NCBI GenBank assembly: GCA_014529385.2
Contig: CM043966.1
Coordinates: forward strand, 89,286,087 to 89,350,086
From: Adiantum capillus-veneris
Lineage: Eukaryota; Streptophyta; Polypodiopsida; Polypodiales; Pteridaceae
Length of the DNA: 64,000 bases
Direction: 5' to 3'
Below the pieces are notes generated by a model. That model did not search any database and had not been told where the DNA came from. It saw only the letters and a list, made by a program, of their open reading frames with translations. How positions within the stretch are numbered: the stretch's first letter is position 1; each line of letters opens with the position of its first letter. Shown in pieces: positions 54,266 to 64,000 of the stretch. A program made the translations under genes and the position numbers.

Positions 54266-56180
54266 AATGATATATCGTGATCGTGTTACGTGCAGCCGGA
54301 CTAATCGGTCCTACAAAGTCTAAGCCCCACTTTTCAAATGGTTGGGTTACCTTGATGGGATGTAGAGGCATCCTATCCCTTCTTTGTGGCTTGTTGAAGC
54401 GTTGGCATTCATCACATCCCTTTGCAAAAAGTGATGCATCCTTAAACAGAGTGGGCCACCAATAGCCTGACTGTAAGATCTTTCGGGCAGTCAAATTTCC
54501 TGAAAAGTGACCACCAGCTACGCCCATGTGTGCCTCTTGTAGAATATATAAATACTCATCCTCGCGGGCACAACGTCTAAGAACATCATCTTTTCCTCTC
54601 TTATAGAGAGTTCCAGCCAGTAAGAAATAGGGTTCGCATTCCTTGATTAATTTTCGAGCTATATCTTTTCGCAGTTCTTTGGGTGGAAAACCATTAACTA
54701 AGAAGTTAACAATCTTTTCACTCCATTCAGGCATTGTCTCAACAATGAACAAAGGAGTATCAGGCAATTCATCATCAACCCCCGTAGGAGCTTCGCCATT
54801 AGGGATACGAGATAAATGATCCACCATGACATGTTTCCTCCCAGGCCTCACAACAACGGTGAACTCAAACTCAAGAAGAATTAACAACCATCGTGTAATT
54901 CGACCTGTGGAACACGGCTTGTTTACCAAATATAGCAATGCTTGATGATCAACATAAAACACAAACTTGGTAGTAAGAAGGTAATAGAGAAATTTATTTA
55001 CTGCGTAAATCATAGCTAGACCTTCGCGCTCTGTAGTATTGTAGTTCATCTCGGCATCATTTAATTGGCGACTTGCAAAGCTAATAGGGTAGTCCAATTT
55101 ATGTTCTCCTGGTTGAGTTAGAACACACCCAATAGCAAAATTTGATGCATCAATATGCACATGAAAAGGTACATTCCAATCAGGTGTTCGCAGGATTGGA
55201 GCACTTGTTAGGGCCTTCTTTAATAACTCATAAGATTGATGACATTCTTCCGTCCAGTGAAACTCGATAAGAAGCTTGTGCAATGGACGCGCTATCTCGG
55301 CAAAGTTTAAAATAAACCTTCGATAATAACCAACATGGCCCATAAATCTTTGAACTCCTTTATAGTTCGTAGGTGGTGGCAAATCGGCAATGCCTTTAAT
55401 CTTACTCTCCTCTGTGGATATCCCGTTCTTGGACACTATATGCCCTAGAATGACTCCATGCTTAACCCAAAATTGGCATTTGAAAGGGTTCAATGAGATG
55501 CGATAAAATCTGCACCTTTCAAATATTTTTCGTAGATATAACAAATGCTTCTCCCAAGAAGAATAAACACAAAGGTCGTCTAGGAAAGCTTCAAAAAACT
55601 CCCTTAGAAATTCTTTAAACGCAGTGTTTATTAATCGTTGGAATGTAACAGGGGCATTTGTTAAGCCAAAAGCCATAACACGAAATGCAAACACTCCAAA
55701 CTCTGTGATAAAAGCAGTTTTAGCTTGGTCCTCTAATGCAATTGTGATTTGATTGTAACCAGAGTACCCATCTAAAAAGCTATAAGCTTCCTTGCCCGCA
55801 ACTCTTTCAAGCACATCTTCTGAATATGGTAAGGGATAATGATCTCTCCTAGTGGCTGCATTAACTTTCTTGAGGTCCATGCACACTCTTAGTTTCCCAT
55901 TCTTTTTTGGCACAATGACTATTGGAGAAACCCATTCTGAGTGCTCAATAGGGTATATGAATCCACATTGGATAAGTTTTTCAATCTCCTCTTGTACAAT
56001 TTTGGCGTACTTAGGATTCATTGGATAGGGTCGTTGCTGGACGGGTTTAGCAGTGTTGATCATGGGAATTGTATGTTGCACCACAGAAGGTGGAACGCCC
56101 TTCCTTGAGGAGCTCCTTAAGTACAGCCTCTTCAGTTTCGGTAAGGTCTTGAGCAATAAAGACTGGTTTAGACTCCTCAC
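54234..56180 (-). CDS. Reverse transcriptase, RNase H and integrase N-terminus
   Basis: Open for 649 codons. RT: GFIYPIEHSEWVSPIVIV, GKLRVCMDLKKVN, YSFLDGYSGYNQITIA (first Asp), FRVMAFGLTNAPVTFQ and FEAFLDDLCVYSS (FLDD box). RNase H: FHVHIDASNFAIGCVLT (Asp), YNTTEREGLAMIYA (Glu), VFYVDHQALLYL (Asp). Integrase zinc region: HMGVAGGHFSGNLT ... KGCDECQRF, then WGLDFVGPIS before a frame change. Upstream about 56047-56601 another frame holds the spacer between protease and RT. Catalytic residues look intact throughout. The lack of a second RNase H between RNase H and integrase fits Athila rather than Tat. Confidence 0.93.
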   Translation of the reverse strand: MRSLNQSLLLKTLPKLKRLYLRSSSRKGVPPSVVQHTIPMINTAKPVQQRPYPMNPKYAKIVQEEIEKLIQCGFIYPIEHSEWVSPIVIVPKKNGKLRVCMDLKKVNAATRRDHYPLPYSEDVLERVAGKEAYSFLDGYSGYNQITIALEDQAKTAFITEFGVFAFRVMAFGLTNAPVTFQRLINTAFKEFLREFFEAFLDDLCVYSSWEKHLLYLRKIFERCRFYRISLNPFKCQFWVKHGVILGHIVSKNGISTEESKIKGIADLPPPTNYKGVQRFMGHVGYYRRFILNFAEIARPLHKLLIEFHWTEECHQSYELLKKALTSAPILRTPDWNVPFHVHIDASNFAIGCVLTQPGEHKLDYPISFASRQLNDAEMNYNTTEREGLAMIYAVNKFLYYLLTTKFVFYVDHQALLYLVNKPCSTGRITRWLLILLEFEFTVVVRPGRKHVMVDHLSRIPNGEAPTGVDDELPDTPLFIVETMPEWSEKIVNFLVNGFPPKELRKDIARKLIKECEPYFLLAGTLYKRGKDDVLRRCAREDEYLYILQEAHMGVAGGHFSGNLTARKILQSGYWWPTLFKDASLFAKGCDECQRFNKPQRRDRMPLHPIKVTQPFEKWGLDFVGPISPAARNTITIYHCGYRLCNQMG

Positions 56181-57072
56181 CTGGTTCTGCTAATTCTATC
56201 TCTTTAACTACCGTTGGACCATCATAGACTCCACTGCTTCCATTGGTAGGTATTCGTTGGGCTTTGGCATACACAACCTTTTGCTCCCCCGTGGTATAAG
56301 ATTTAAAATGTTCACGAGCCGTATGTAAGTCAATAGGCTCTTGTCCTGACAGAGACCTTTCTTTTAGTTCTGCCTCCTTTTGTTGTTGAGCTAACTCTCG
56401 ATTTTGACGTCTTCTTATAGTTCGACTCAATTTCGGCTCTGTAACCTCCAATTGAGCGAGGTCAATGGGTCGCGGGCTACACCACATGACACTCTGGAGA
56501 TGTTCACCCCAATTGTCTACTAGCTTTCGATGAGCATCACATGCCCCTAGATAGCTAAGCCATTCTACAGTAGATCTTTCCTTGTTTATCCTAGCTCTCA
56601 CATTTGCTCGATATCATCGTCTCTTATATGAACTTTGTTTCTTGTTAAGGTTTTGATTTTGGTAAATGTTTGAACTCGACTCGCCTGATAGGTCTTCGCT
56701 TGTATCTTCTTCACTCTCATATGAATTACCATAGATGGTCGTACTAGGCCTTGAGTGTTCAGTTTCTATACTTGGTTCACTCGATGTTTCCTCAGGTTCT
56801 GAATCCATTCCTTTCTGAGATTCCGTTTCCGATGTGTATTGGCCTGAAGCCTTTGAGGAATAATCAGTTTCACTCTCAGGTAGGTGTGCCTCTTTCTTAT
56901 CATCGGATGTTACATGCGCTACACATAACATGTTTACTGGTGCAATGTGTGGTATCTCTTCCCCATCTGGTGTTACCCAGGTTGTTCCTCTAGCTCCCCA
57001 TGTATCTATAGTTGCCGCTAGGTGTACCCAATCGACATTGTCTGACTCAGCCATTCCGGGTAGGATATCCAT
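56047..57072 (-). CDS. Protease-RT spacer region of the polyprotein
   Basis: Two open stretches in one frame (57072..56614 and 56601..56047), separated by one stop. The first is acidic and Ser/Glu-rich (SETDYSSKASGQYTSE, EEDTSEDLSGESS); the second is Arg/Glu/Gln-rich (RTIRRRQNRELAQQQKEAE) and ends in the RT-proximal TETEEAVLKELLKEG block. It overlaps the RT frame by ~130 bases, so a frame change joins them. No enzymatic motif. Confidence 0.65.
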
Positions 57073-57237
57073 ATAAGGAGAGTTCTCCCCAATATTCGTG
57101 TCTTCGTTACATGTGTAACAATACTGAAATGGAGCTGAGTGAATTGTTGTGTCTGATCGATTATCAATGATGAATTTATTTCCTAGAGGATGCGTTCGAC
57201 CACTTAAAAGATCAACTCGAATGACAGAGTCTTGGAA

Positions 57238-58083
57238 CTATAAGTAGACGTGGTTCTTGGACCAGTCATGCACCATTTTTGCTTCCCTCATGAATGGACA
57301 CCCTAAGATCATCTCAAATGACATAGGATGCTTGGAAAAATCCATAACAATGAAAGTCTGCCTTACCTTGTGTCCCAAGACCTTGATTCTGAGATCCTTT
57401 AGCATTCCAATAGGCGTAACAATAGATCCATTAGCCATTTTTACCACTACGCTTGTGGCTTCAAGGTGAGGTCGCCCCATAGACTCCCAACAACTCTTTG
57501 TCACCATGTTGACTCCCGCACCACCGTCAAGGACCCCCTTTACAATTAATCCTTTAGTAGTGATTGGTAGAGTAGCATTAGATTCATCACCTTCAAAGTA
57601 TTGCCCCAACTTGTTAACGGGTACTTCAATTACAGATTCATGTCCCGCTAGGTCAGATGGTGGTGCTAAATGTTCCTCATCATTCATTACCGAGTCAGGT
57701 TTGTTCATATGTGCAAACTGTGGTAATCCGGCTTGTAATTCTCCATTGAGGAAGGCTCGAAGAGCTGTGACTAGCTCGGGGTCTTTATATAGTTTGGACA
57801 TGATGGTGGTTCTAACTTCTGAAGACATGAAATCCATCAATTTGGCAACATTTAATGGCATCTTGTGGGACGTAGGACCCTGACAAGAGAATGGTGAAGA
57901 TGGAATCTCCACTTCCTCAAGGGGGTCGGGCATTCCCTCACCAAACATTCTCTCTAGTAGGAAAGGTGTGTGTCCACTTTCAGATGTCCTACCCTCACTC
58001 TCTTCCCGAATGATACTGGGTATAGCTAACGGCCTGTAGTTCTTGTGAGGTTGAACTTGTGTGGGAAACACTGTGTCCGACAT
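57238..58083 (-). CDS. First aspartic protease (canonical position)
   Basis: Retropepsin domain: KGVLDGGAGVNMVTKSCWE has the catalytic Asp in a D-G-G context, as in other members of this clade and in the Tat element of this window; EMILGCPFM is the C-terminal hydrophobic-Gly block. The N-terminal half is a helical linker (LNVAKLMDFMSSEVRTTI). The stop at 57238 separates it from the spacer region. It would cleave the Gag-Pol polyprotein. Confidence 0.82.
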   Translation of the reverse strand: MSDTVFPTQVQPHKNYRPLAIPSIIREESEGRTSESGHTPFLLERMFGEGMPDPLEEVEIPSSPFSCQGPTSHKMPLNVAKLMDFMSSEVRTTIMSKLYKDPELVTALRAFLNGELQAGLPQFAHMNKPDSVMNDEEHLAPPSDLAGHESVIEVPVNKLGQYFEGDESNATLPITTKGLIVKGVLDGGAGVNMVTKSCWESMGRPHLEATSVVVKMANGSIVTPIGMLKDLRIKVLGHKVRQTFIVMDFSKHPMSFEMILGCPFMREAKMVHDWSKNHVYL

Positions 58084-58145
58084 CTGGATATGTTTGGATT
58101 CAGGTTCTAATGTTCATTGAGTTTCTTCCACCAACCCCTCAGTTG

Positions 58146-61100
58146 TTAGACTCGTTCAATTTCCACTGTTGGGTTTGGATAGGTTCCAATCTTTCTCTTG
58201 CAATCCTCATTTTTTGTCTCTCGTGGCTTATCTTGGGGGTTCGCAACTGGGTGGTTTAACTTTGAATACTCTTTTGGTATTCGTTGTAAGTCCCTCTCGT
58301 GATCCTCCTCACTGGCTTTTTCCTCTGTAGTAACAGTTTTGGTCTCCGTGGTCTCTATCCAATCTGAGTCATCCTCAGGGTCATTCATATACACGGGATC
58401 CTCTCCTGTCCCTATGTTAGTCTTGAAACTAGGTTTTGCGCTAGAAGCAATAAGGGATTTCTTTCTTCGTGTTTTCTTCTTTCTCGCTCGGCCAATGGAT
58501 GCAGCATCTCTCTCTTCAAGGATGTAATTTTTCTTTTGGAGCATCGATCGTGTGAGTGCATTCACTGGTGCTATGTTTATAGTTGGTGGTGTCCCATCAA
58601 CAATCTCTATTAAGTTCAATGGTGTGATTTTCGGCGCGTTTGGATTGTTAGGACACTGTGCGATCAAATGATCTATGCCACAACGATTACAAATGAGTAT
58701 TGGCATTGCCAATGCACTCCCTTGACTTGTTTGCATTAGTGCAACATTCTTTTGCATTCTAATGGGGCTCTCAGCTACTCGATGTGGTCCACCACATTCG
58801 TAGCACTGAAGAGGTGGTCTCCTGGCAAAACTATTAATGTTTTGGCCTCTTGGTGCTAGCACAGTAGCTTGATATACCGGTTTGATTTGTCCCCAATGGT
58901 CTTCCATATAGTACATGGGACACTCCTCAAGCATGTCGACTCCATAGGTGATACCAGAGTCTATGTCCTCTTCGCAATCTACATAAGTACTAGATGACTC
59001 GCAACCTATTTGGTTCATAGGTGTAACTCTTGGATGAGGGGGTTGCGGTCCTAGCGTTGGAGGTGGCAACGGTGTGGTTTGGACCACATTTTGGGTTCTA
59101 GGGACCATGTGCTGTAATGGCAACTGTTGCTCCATGGTGGGGTAGGCATCAATGCAGGAACTCGAGGTGAGTCTGCCCAAGCTATAGGCGGTCTATTTTC
59201 CATGATGCGTTTAAGCATTAGGCAATCCTTCGCTTGATGGCCATACCTACCACACGCGTTACAAGTCCCGTTAAACTTTACTCTCAAAGTAGGGAATTCA
59301 CTCGTAGTATGTGGGCCCAAGCAAATTGAGCACCATTGTTGCTCCCTTCTTGGATACATATGAGTGTTTTGTGGAGCACGATTACCCCTAAGGCTTTCTT
59401 GGATGGCCTTGGTGAGATCTGCCAAAGTCATCTCAGATATCGTTTGCTCTTTCATGATTGGCTTTATCTTCATTGGCTCATGCCCTGACGCTTGCGAGCT
59501 ACTAGACTTCGGCTCGGCAGACACTCTTTCTCCTGCAATCATTAAATTATCCTCCAATTGGATTGCATTCATGGTGACTGCTTCCCAAGTAGTGATACCT
59601 CTAATGACTAGGCCATTATAGATACTTTCATGTCGTAGTCCCCTAATGAATCTATCGAGCAATTGGTTGTTGTTGAATCGCTCGTTTGGATTGCATCGAG
59701 AATTCAAATTCTTTAGGCGACTAATGAAGTCTCACGGATTCACCTTCTTCTCGTTGGGCTTTCTGGAGCTGAGAGGCTACACCCCAAAGTACTCCCTCTC
59801 GTATGTATTCTTTTAAGAACAGTCTCCTAAGAGTAGAGTAGATCGTTTTCTCTTCTACTCTTAAGGTTCTATTCCAATCTCCAACCTTTCCGCTTAGGGT
59901 CAAACTCAAAGCCTTACACTTATGTAGCTCATTGTGCTCTTCCAAGGAATCGCACACATGTTCAAAGACTTCCATATGCTTTCTAGCATCTCCGTCTCCA
60001 CTGAATTTCTGTGTGAGCTTAGCTACTTGAACTGCCTTGCTCCTAGGCTCTCTATCAGGTGCACTACGCATGTTTTCCGCAATAGAGCGAGCGATAGTTT
60101 GAGAAAATGCTGCCAAATCTCCTATTTGAGCAGGTATAATGGGTGTATGTGCTCCTGGAACCACATGTGAGATGGGAGTTGGCCTTGGCCTTGGCATACG
60201 CGCGGCTCTTGGGTCCCATATTTCGTATGGTGGTGTACCAGACGGTGGTCCAAAGTTTACAGGCTTGGCCCTAGGCATAGGGGGTGCTTGATATGACATG
60301 TTATTATTAAATGGCATGGCTCCACTTGTATAAGAGCTTGGATAATTCCATTGTGGATTGTAAGCTCTTGGAATAATCGGAGGTGTAGGAGCTACATGAG
60401 GCTGAGGTACGACAGGTGCACATGATTGATACATACATGTAGGTATAGTTGGGGGCACTGTGCTACTAGGCATCGGCGCAGTGTTAACAAATGAACTCCA
60501 TGGTGTACTTCCTGTCATGCTCACCACTGGGATATGCATGGTAGCCGTAGTGTCATTAAGAGAAAGATGAGCTAGATCTGGGAAGGTAAAGCTGCCACTT
60601 GTGGGCTCAGATTGTACTGAGGCTCCCGGCGAAACAACATATGGAGGATCAATGGGGCTCACTGAGGGAGTCTCCATTTGTGATAGGGTTGGTTGGTTGG
60701 CCTTTCCCGTATCCAAGAATCTCATTAGGCCTGTTGAAGGCATGTTGATCCTTGTGTTCTGTCTTTCTAACTCGACAATCCTAGGGAGGACATCACAGAC
60801 TTTCTGCTGTTGCTCATCTATGCTAGTAGCACCCGATGTGGATTGTAGAACATCTAACAAACCCACATGATAGGTGTGTCCTGTGTACCGATCAGTTAAA
60901 GATTCTACTTGTAGGTCATACTCCCAATTTTCGTTTAGGAATATCCCATCTAGGCCTGACGTGCTGGAGGTTTCCCTGGAAGTGGAAGCATTATTGCTCC
61001 CCATAGCTTGCCCCTCCGTGACTGCTACCTTGGGAGCACTCGGTTGCTCGGCTGGCATGATTGTTGTCATAGGAGCCTTTGCTTTCAGGGCTCGACTTTG

Positions 61101-61646
61101 TTCTAGCCCTCGTAGGTTCTCAATTTCCCTCTCCCTTGTTGCTTGCATATAGCGTTCGATCTCTTGCACTTCGGCAAGACTCCTACCATCGGGTAGTAAA
61201 ACCTCAGAGGGAGATAGTCCTAAAGGATCAGGAGGTGCAGTGGATGGAACATTCACATGCACACTCTCAAGAAGCATAGGGTCTATTTTAGGCATGAATG
61301 ACGAATTTACTTCCCCACTCCCTTCATTTATTTCATTAACCGCATGTTCGGAGCGAGTAGCTCTACTAAGGGTCTCTTTTAAGCGGCTAAACACGCTGGA
61401 CCCGGGCCGTGGGCCCATGGCATGCATGTCTTGACTTGAACTATCAGGGTTTGGTGTAGGATACCCCTCCATGACTTCGTAGTCAGAGGAAGAATCACTA
61501 GACGTGATATGAGGATCTTGGGTCGCGCTACCTTGAGTCCCGGCCGAAGGTCCAGAACCTAGGGTGGAGGAATAATGGGTGCCTGCGTAAATGGAGGCAC
61601 TACCAATATGCTCGTGCTCTAACACTCGTCCAGAGCGTAGGTTCAT
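58146..61646 (-). CDS. Gag with long disordered N-terminus and four zinc-knuckle-like motifs (two frameshifts)
   Basis: ATG at 61646 (MNLRSGRVLEHEHIG). The first ~500 residues are Ser/Pro/Thr-rich and probably disordered. The capsid-type block is at 60030-59760: LTQKFSGDGDARKHMEVF, VGDWNRTLRVEEK. A one-base change near 59722 moves to the frame with FISRLKNLNSRCNPNE and NQLLDRFIRGL; a second near 59155, at a C-run, moves to the frame ending at 58146. Zinc knuckles in order: CSICLGPHTTSEF (last Cys missing), CNACGRYGHQAKDC (complete), CYECGGPHRVAESP (last Cys missing), CNRCGIDHLIAQC (complete, with x3). The C-terminal part is basic (RARKKKTRRKKS) and acidic. Gag this long with a knuckle array is unusual. 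Confidence 0.85.
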
Positions 61647-62417
61647 ATGACTTCCACACTCTAAGCGCGTTGGTGAGTGCCCATGAAGGCCGCTCACTTA
61701 GTTTTTTTTCTTTTTGTAGGTGTTTATAACCCAAGTTTTTCGTTATTCTTGGTTATTTTTTGTAATCATCAGAAAATATGGCGTGTAATAGCTCAAGACG
61801 AGCGTTTTGGCTAAAGGAACGTGCTGTGCTTTACAGCTCCCTATTCAGCTACGTGAAGCCCTCGAAATCCTAAAAATAGTTTTTATAGTCCTCGAAATCC
61901 TAAAAATAGTTTTTAAATATAAAAAGATGTATAAACTATATTTTAAAATTGAGGACTGGGGTCTAGGTTTGAGCTTGGGCTTGGGGAATGATCCCCAGCC
62001 CGATCCTTCTTTTTAATTTTTTTTTAAAAAAAAGTCGCCGCAGCTGCGCCGCGCACGCGCGCACACACACACACTTAACCTACACCTAACTTATCTACTT
62101 ACAGCTAATAGAGATACTGCCACACACACTCTAACACTGTTTACACAGTACTACAGTAGCTAACATATCTACAAAACTAACCTTACAGAACTAACATTGA
62201 ACCTTACAGAACTAACATTCCATAGCTAATACCTTAATTCTAACAGGACATTGCAAAAAAATTGTAACTCCTTCTTTACAGAAAACAAAAAAGACAATAC
62301 AGTGTAACAAAAATCTTCTCCACACAACCACACACCTTCCTTCTTCACAAATCCTTCAATTGAAATTGCATCACAAGAAAGCGTAAAGTGCTTAACCGAG
62401 CTTAATGTAGGGAATTT
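61647..62417 (-). other. Untranslated leader of the element
   Basis: Between gag and the primer site. Contains a duplicated 26-bp phrase (cctcgaaatcctaaaaatag at 61859 and 61892), a T/A-run, CG-rich stretch 62034-62062 and (CA)n. No gene. Confidence 0.55.
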
Positions 62418-62434
62418 CCCCGGCAGCGGCGCCA
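62418..62434 (-). other. Primer-binding site, tRNA-Asp type
   Basis: Minus TGGCGCCGCTGCCGGGG, four bases from the 5' LTR end; the form I associate with Athila-clade elements. Confidence 0.85.
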
Positions 62435-62438
62435 AAAA

Positions 62439-62689
62439 TGTGCGCTCCTTGCCGCATTGTCGAAGCAAGGGACTTGCCGATACATCGTGTGCGAGCCACA
62501 AATGGCTCCAAGCACACAACAAGCCTAAACTAGCAAGCTCAAGAGAGCAAAGGGTGTGTCACTCACCGCTCTACGCTCGCCTTCGTGGTGGATTCCTCGC
62601 TGCGATGAAGAAGAAGCTGCAGTCGTGCCGCGCTCAACCGCTTCGCCGCCGTCGTGCCTTCGTAATGCTCGATCGCACACACTCTCTCC

Positions 62690-62774
<85 letters not shown>

Positions 62775-63075
62775 GGAGGTGAAGAAGAAGAAGATGGAGA
62801 TGGAGATGGAGCAAGAGCACTCTTCTATTGCACAAATGAGAGAATAAGTGAATTTTAGGTTTAGTTGGCTTTTATATGAGCTCACCCCATTCACACTTGG
62901 GCGCCCATGCTTAGCCAACTAATCCCTTGAATGTCCCTCTTAGAGTGCGCCTCTCATCGGCGATCACTCTTACCCTTTTCCTATTGGTCCGACAAGCCCG
63001 GTACCTGACTCTACCAAATACATAATACACGTCCGTCGTAGGTGATGGGGTGTCCGTGAACCGTGAGGGTTAACA
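62439..63075 (-). repeat. 5' LTR
   Basis: 637 bp; includes (CT)n(CA)n at 62688-62773, longer than in the 3' LTR. Transcription of the element should start here. Confidence 0.95.
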
Positions 63076-63262
63076 ATTGACAAGCTGTTGACTCCAGTTG
63101 ACTCCCCATAGTGCATACTATCCTCTAAAAGCTAGCGAGCCCAAAAGAACTCATGTCGACATGCCTACCAAGGCAATCAAACTGCCACACAATTGGCCCC
63201 TTGCAAAACTTTAACTGGCCATAAATTGCCCATTTAAGGTCCGATTGACAATCCAAAAATAT
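63076..63262 (-). repeat. Degenerate repeat unit, copy 2, right part
   Basis: Begins with the target duplication attga and continues the 49253-49479 unit; aligns with 48375-48560. Confidence 0.75.
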
Positions 63263-64000
63263 TGACGACTCAAGAACTTTAATAGCTTCTACAAGGCAAT
63301 GGCCATGATAGCATGATGCTCCCCCCCTTTATGAGGATGATTCATCCCATCCATCCCACCCCGTGGTAAATAAGCCGAACGCTGTACACCTAACTCTTTG
63401 CACATGCTCACAAAGTTGAAATCTTTGCCATTTTCCATGCACTTTCCATTCACATTGAGCACAGATGATGTTGATATTTTTAATCTCAACTCCAACATCA
63501 AGTAGGCTTCAACCTCGTGGATACACCCTTGTCTCTTTATATGTGGGGTCGTGGATTCAAACATTTCTCCATACTTGGTGTTGAAAGACTGATTGACAAC
63601 CATTTGTCGTGGGGTGTGAGGCCACCTACTGCATGGTAGGTTCGGATAAGTGAGGTAACAATTCCCACTACATGAAGCCTATCTATTGTGCTAGAAAGGT
63701 GAAGCTAGAGGTGGAAAGAGGCTATACTGAGGTGGAGCTCATCATGGTGAGTGTGATTGATGTATGTAGGAGGTTTAGGCACTACCTTCTTCCTAAACCA
63801 TTCCCATTCCTCACTAGCTGTTAGCAGCAAGCTAACATAACATTTTTTGGGATCTTCATTGTAAAAAAACTGATTCTTCTGATAAATTGGGAATATTGTA
63901 ATTCCTATTTGATAAGTGGTTAATGTAATCTATGAGCCGTAGCTATAAGCTCACAAATTGTATCAGTTAGTCCTTGGTTAGAGCTCCCAGATGATTAGTT
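63263..64000. other. No gene recognised
   Basis: A minus-strand frame of 104 codons (63603..63289; VVNQSFNTKYGEMFEST) continues in part into the repeat unit but has no recognised motif. The rest is AT-rich without coding pattern. Confidence 0.4.

Larger units (their letters stand above)
49480..63075 (-). mobile_element. Ty3/gypsy LTR retrotransposon, Athila/Tat clade, with two protease domains
   Basis: 13.6 kb, minus strand. LTRs 49480-50072 and 62439-63075 (TGTTAACCC...GCGCACA in element orientation). Perfect 5-bp target duplication ATTGA at 49475-49479 and 63076-63080. The primer site TGGCGCCGCTGCCGGGG (62434..62418) is complementary to a tRNA-Asp-type 3' end, as in Athila elements. Polypurine tract 50085..50075. 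Order: gag with multiple zinc knuckles, protease, spacer, RT, RNase H, integrase, second retropepsin-like domain with Pro/Ser-rich tail, small accessory ORF. No additional Tat-type RNase H was seen. Only a few frameshifts and stops; the best-preserved element of the window. Confidence 0.93.

Overview
This is plant nuclear DNA, almost certainly from a land plant with a large, repeat-rich genome. There is no compact gene order, operon or prokaryotic signal. The window is filled with LTR retrotransposons of several lineages, one LINE, nested insertions, long (CT)n/(CA)n microsatellites and tandem repeats. The retroelement protein sequences have a seed-free-plant feel (fern or lycophyte), but that species guess is low confidence and comes from general impression only.

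Layout. 1-3.3 kb: the only plausible host-gene segment, all on the minus strand: a NIF/FCP1-like HAD phosphatase exon with an internal stop, a three-exon RING-like gene with matching splice phases, and a two-exon unknown gene. 3.6-13.0 kb: a Tat-lineage Ty3/gypsy element (minus strand, two LTRs, a second RNase H). 13.0-24.3 kb: a minus-strand chromovirus with very short (~123 bp) LTRs, split inside its gag-protease region by a plus-strand Ty1/copia element at 16973-22333. 24.7-31 kb: decayed plus-strand ORFs of unassigned families and tandem repeats. 31.0-36.6 kb: a decayed plus-strand chromovirus carrying an 816-bp MITE-like insertion in its protease. 36.6-39.3 kb: nothing codable. 39.3-47.9 kb: remnant of an internally reduced copia-like element whose 3' LTR start received a full LINE (40798-47653, 16-bp target duplication). 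48-49.5 kb: a degenerate repeat family present twice. 49480-63075: a 13.6-kb Athila/Tat-clade Ty3/gypsy element with both LTRs, a perfect 5-bp target duplication (ATTGA), PBS and PPT. It interrupts the second copy of the 48-kb repeat, which resumes at 63076.

Most interesting. (1) The 13.6-kb element encodes, downstream of integrase and in the same frame across one stop codon, a second retropepsin-like domain (LLDTGA ... LGRTWM) in addition to the usual protease (LDGGAG) between gag and RT, plus a further small 3' ORF. (2) A ~2.5-kb ORF at 24.7-27.2 kb can be followed through stops that look like CAA/CAG/CGA turned to TAA/TAG/TGA. It belongs to no family I can name and looks like a methylated, silenced transposon gene. 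(3) The window gives a clear relative order of nested insertions.

How the parts work together: there is no cooperating pathway. Each retroelement is a self-contained gag-pol unit, and nearly all are inactivated by frameshifts, stops or catalytic-residue losses. The 13.6-kb element is the youngest-looking (LTRs differ by roughly 14 substitutions by eye plus microsatellite length).
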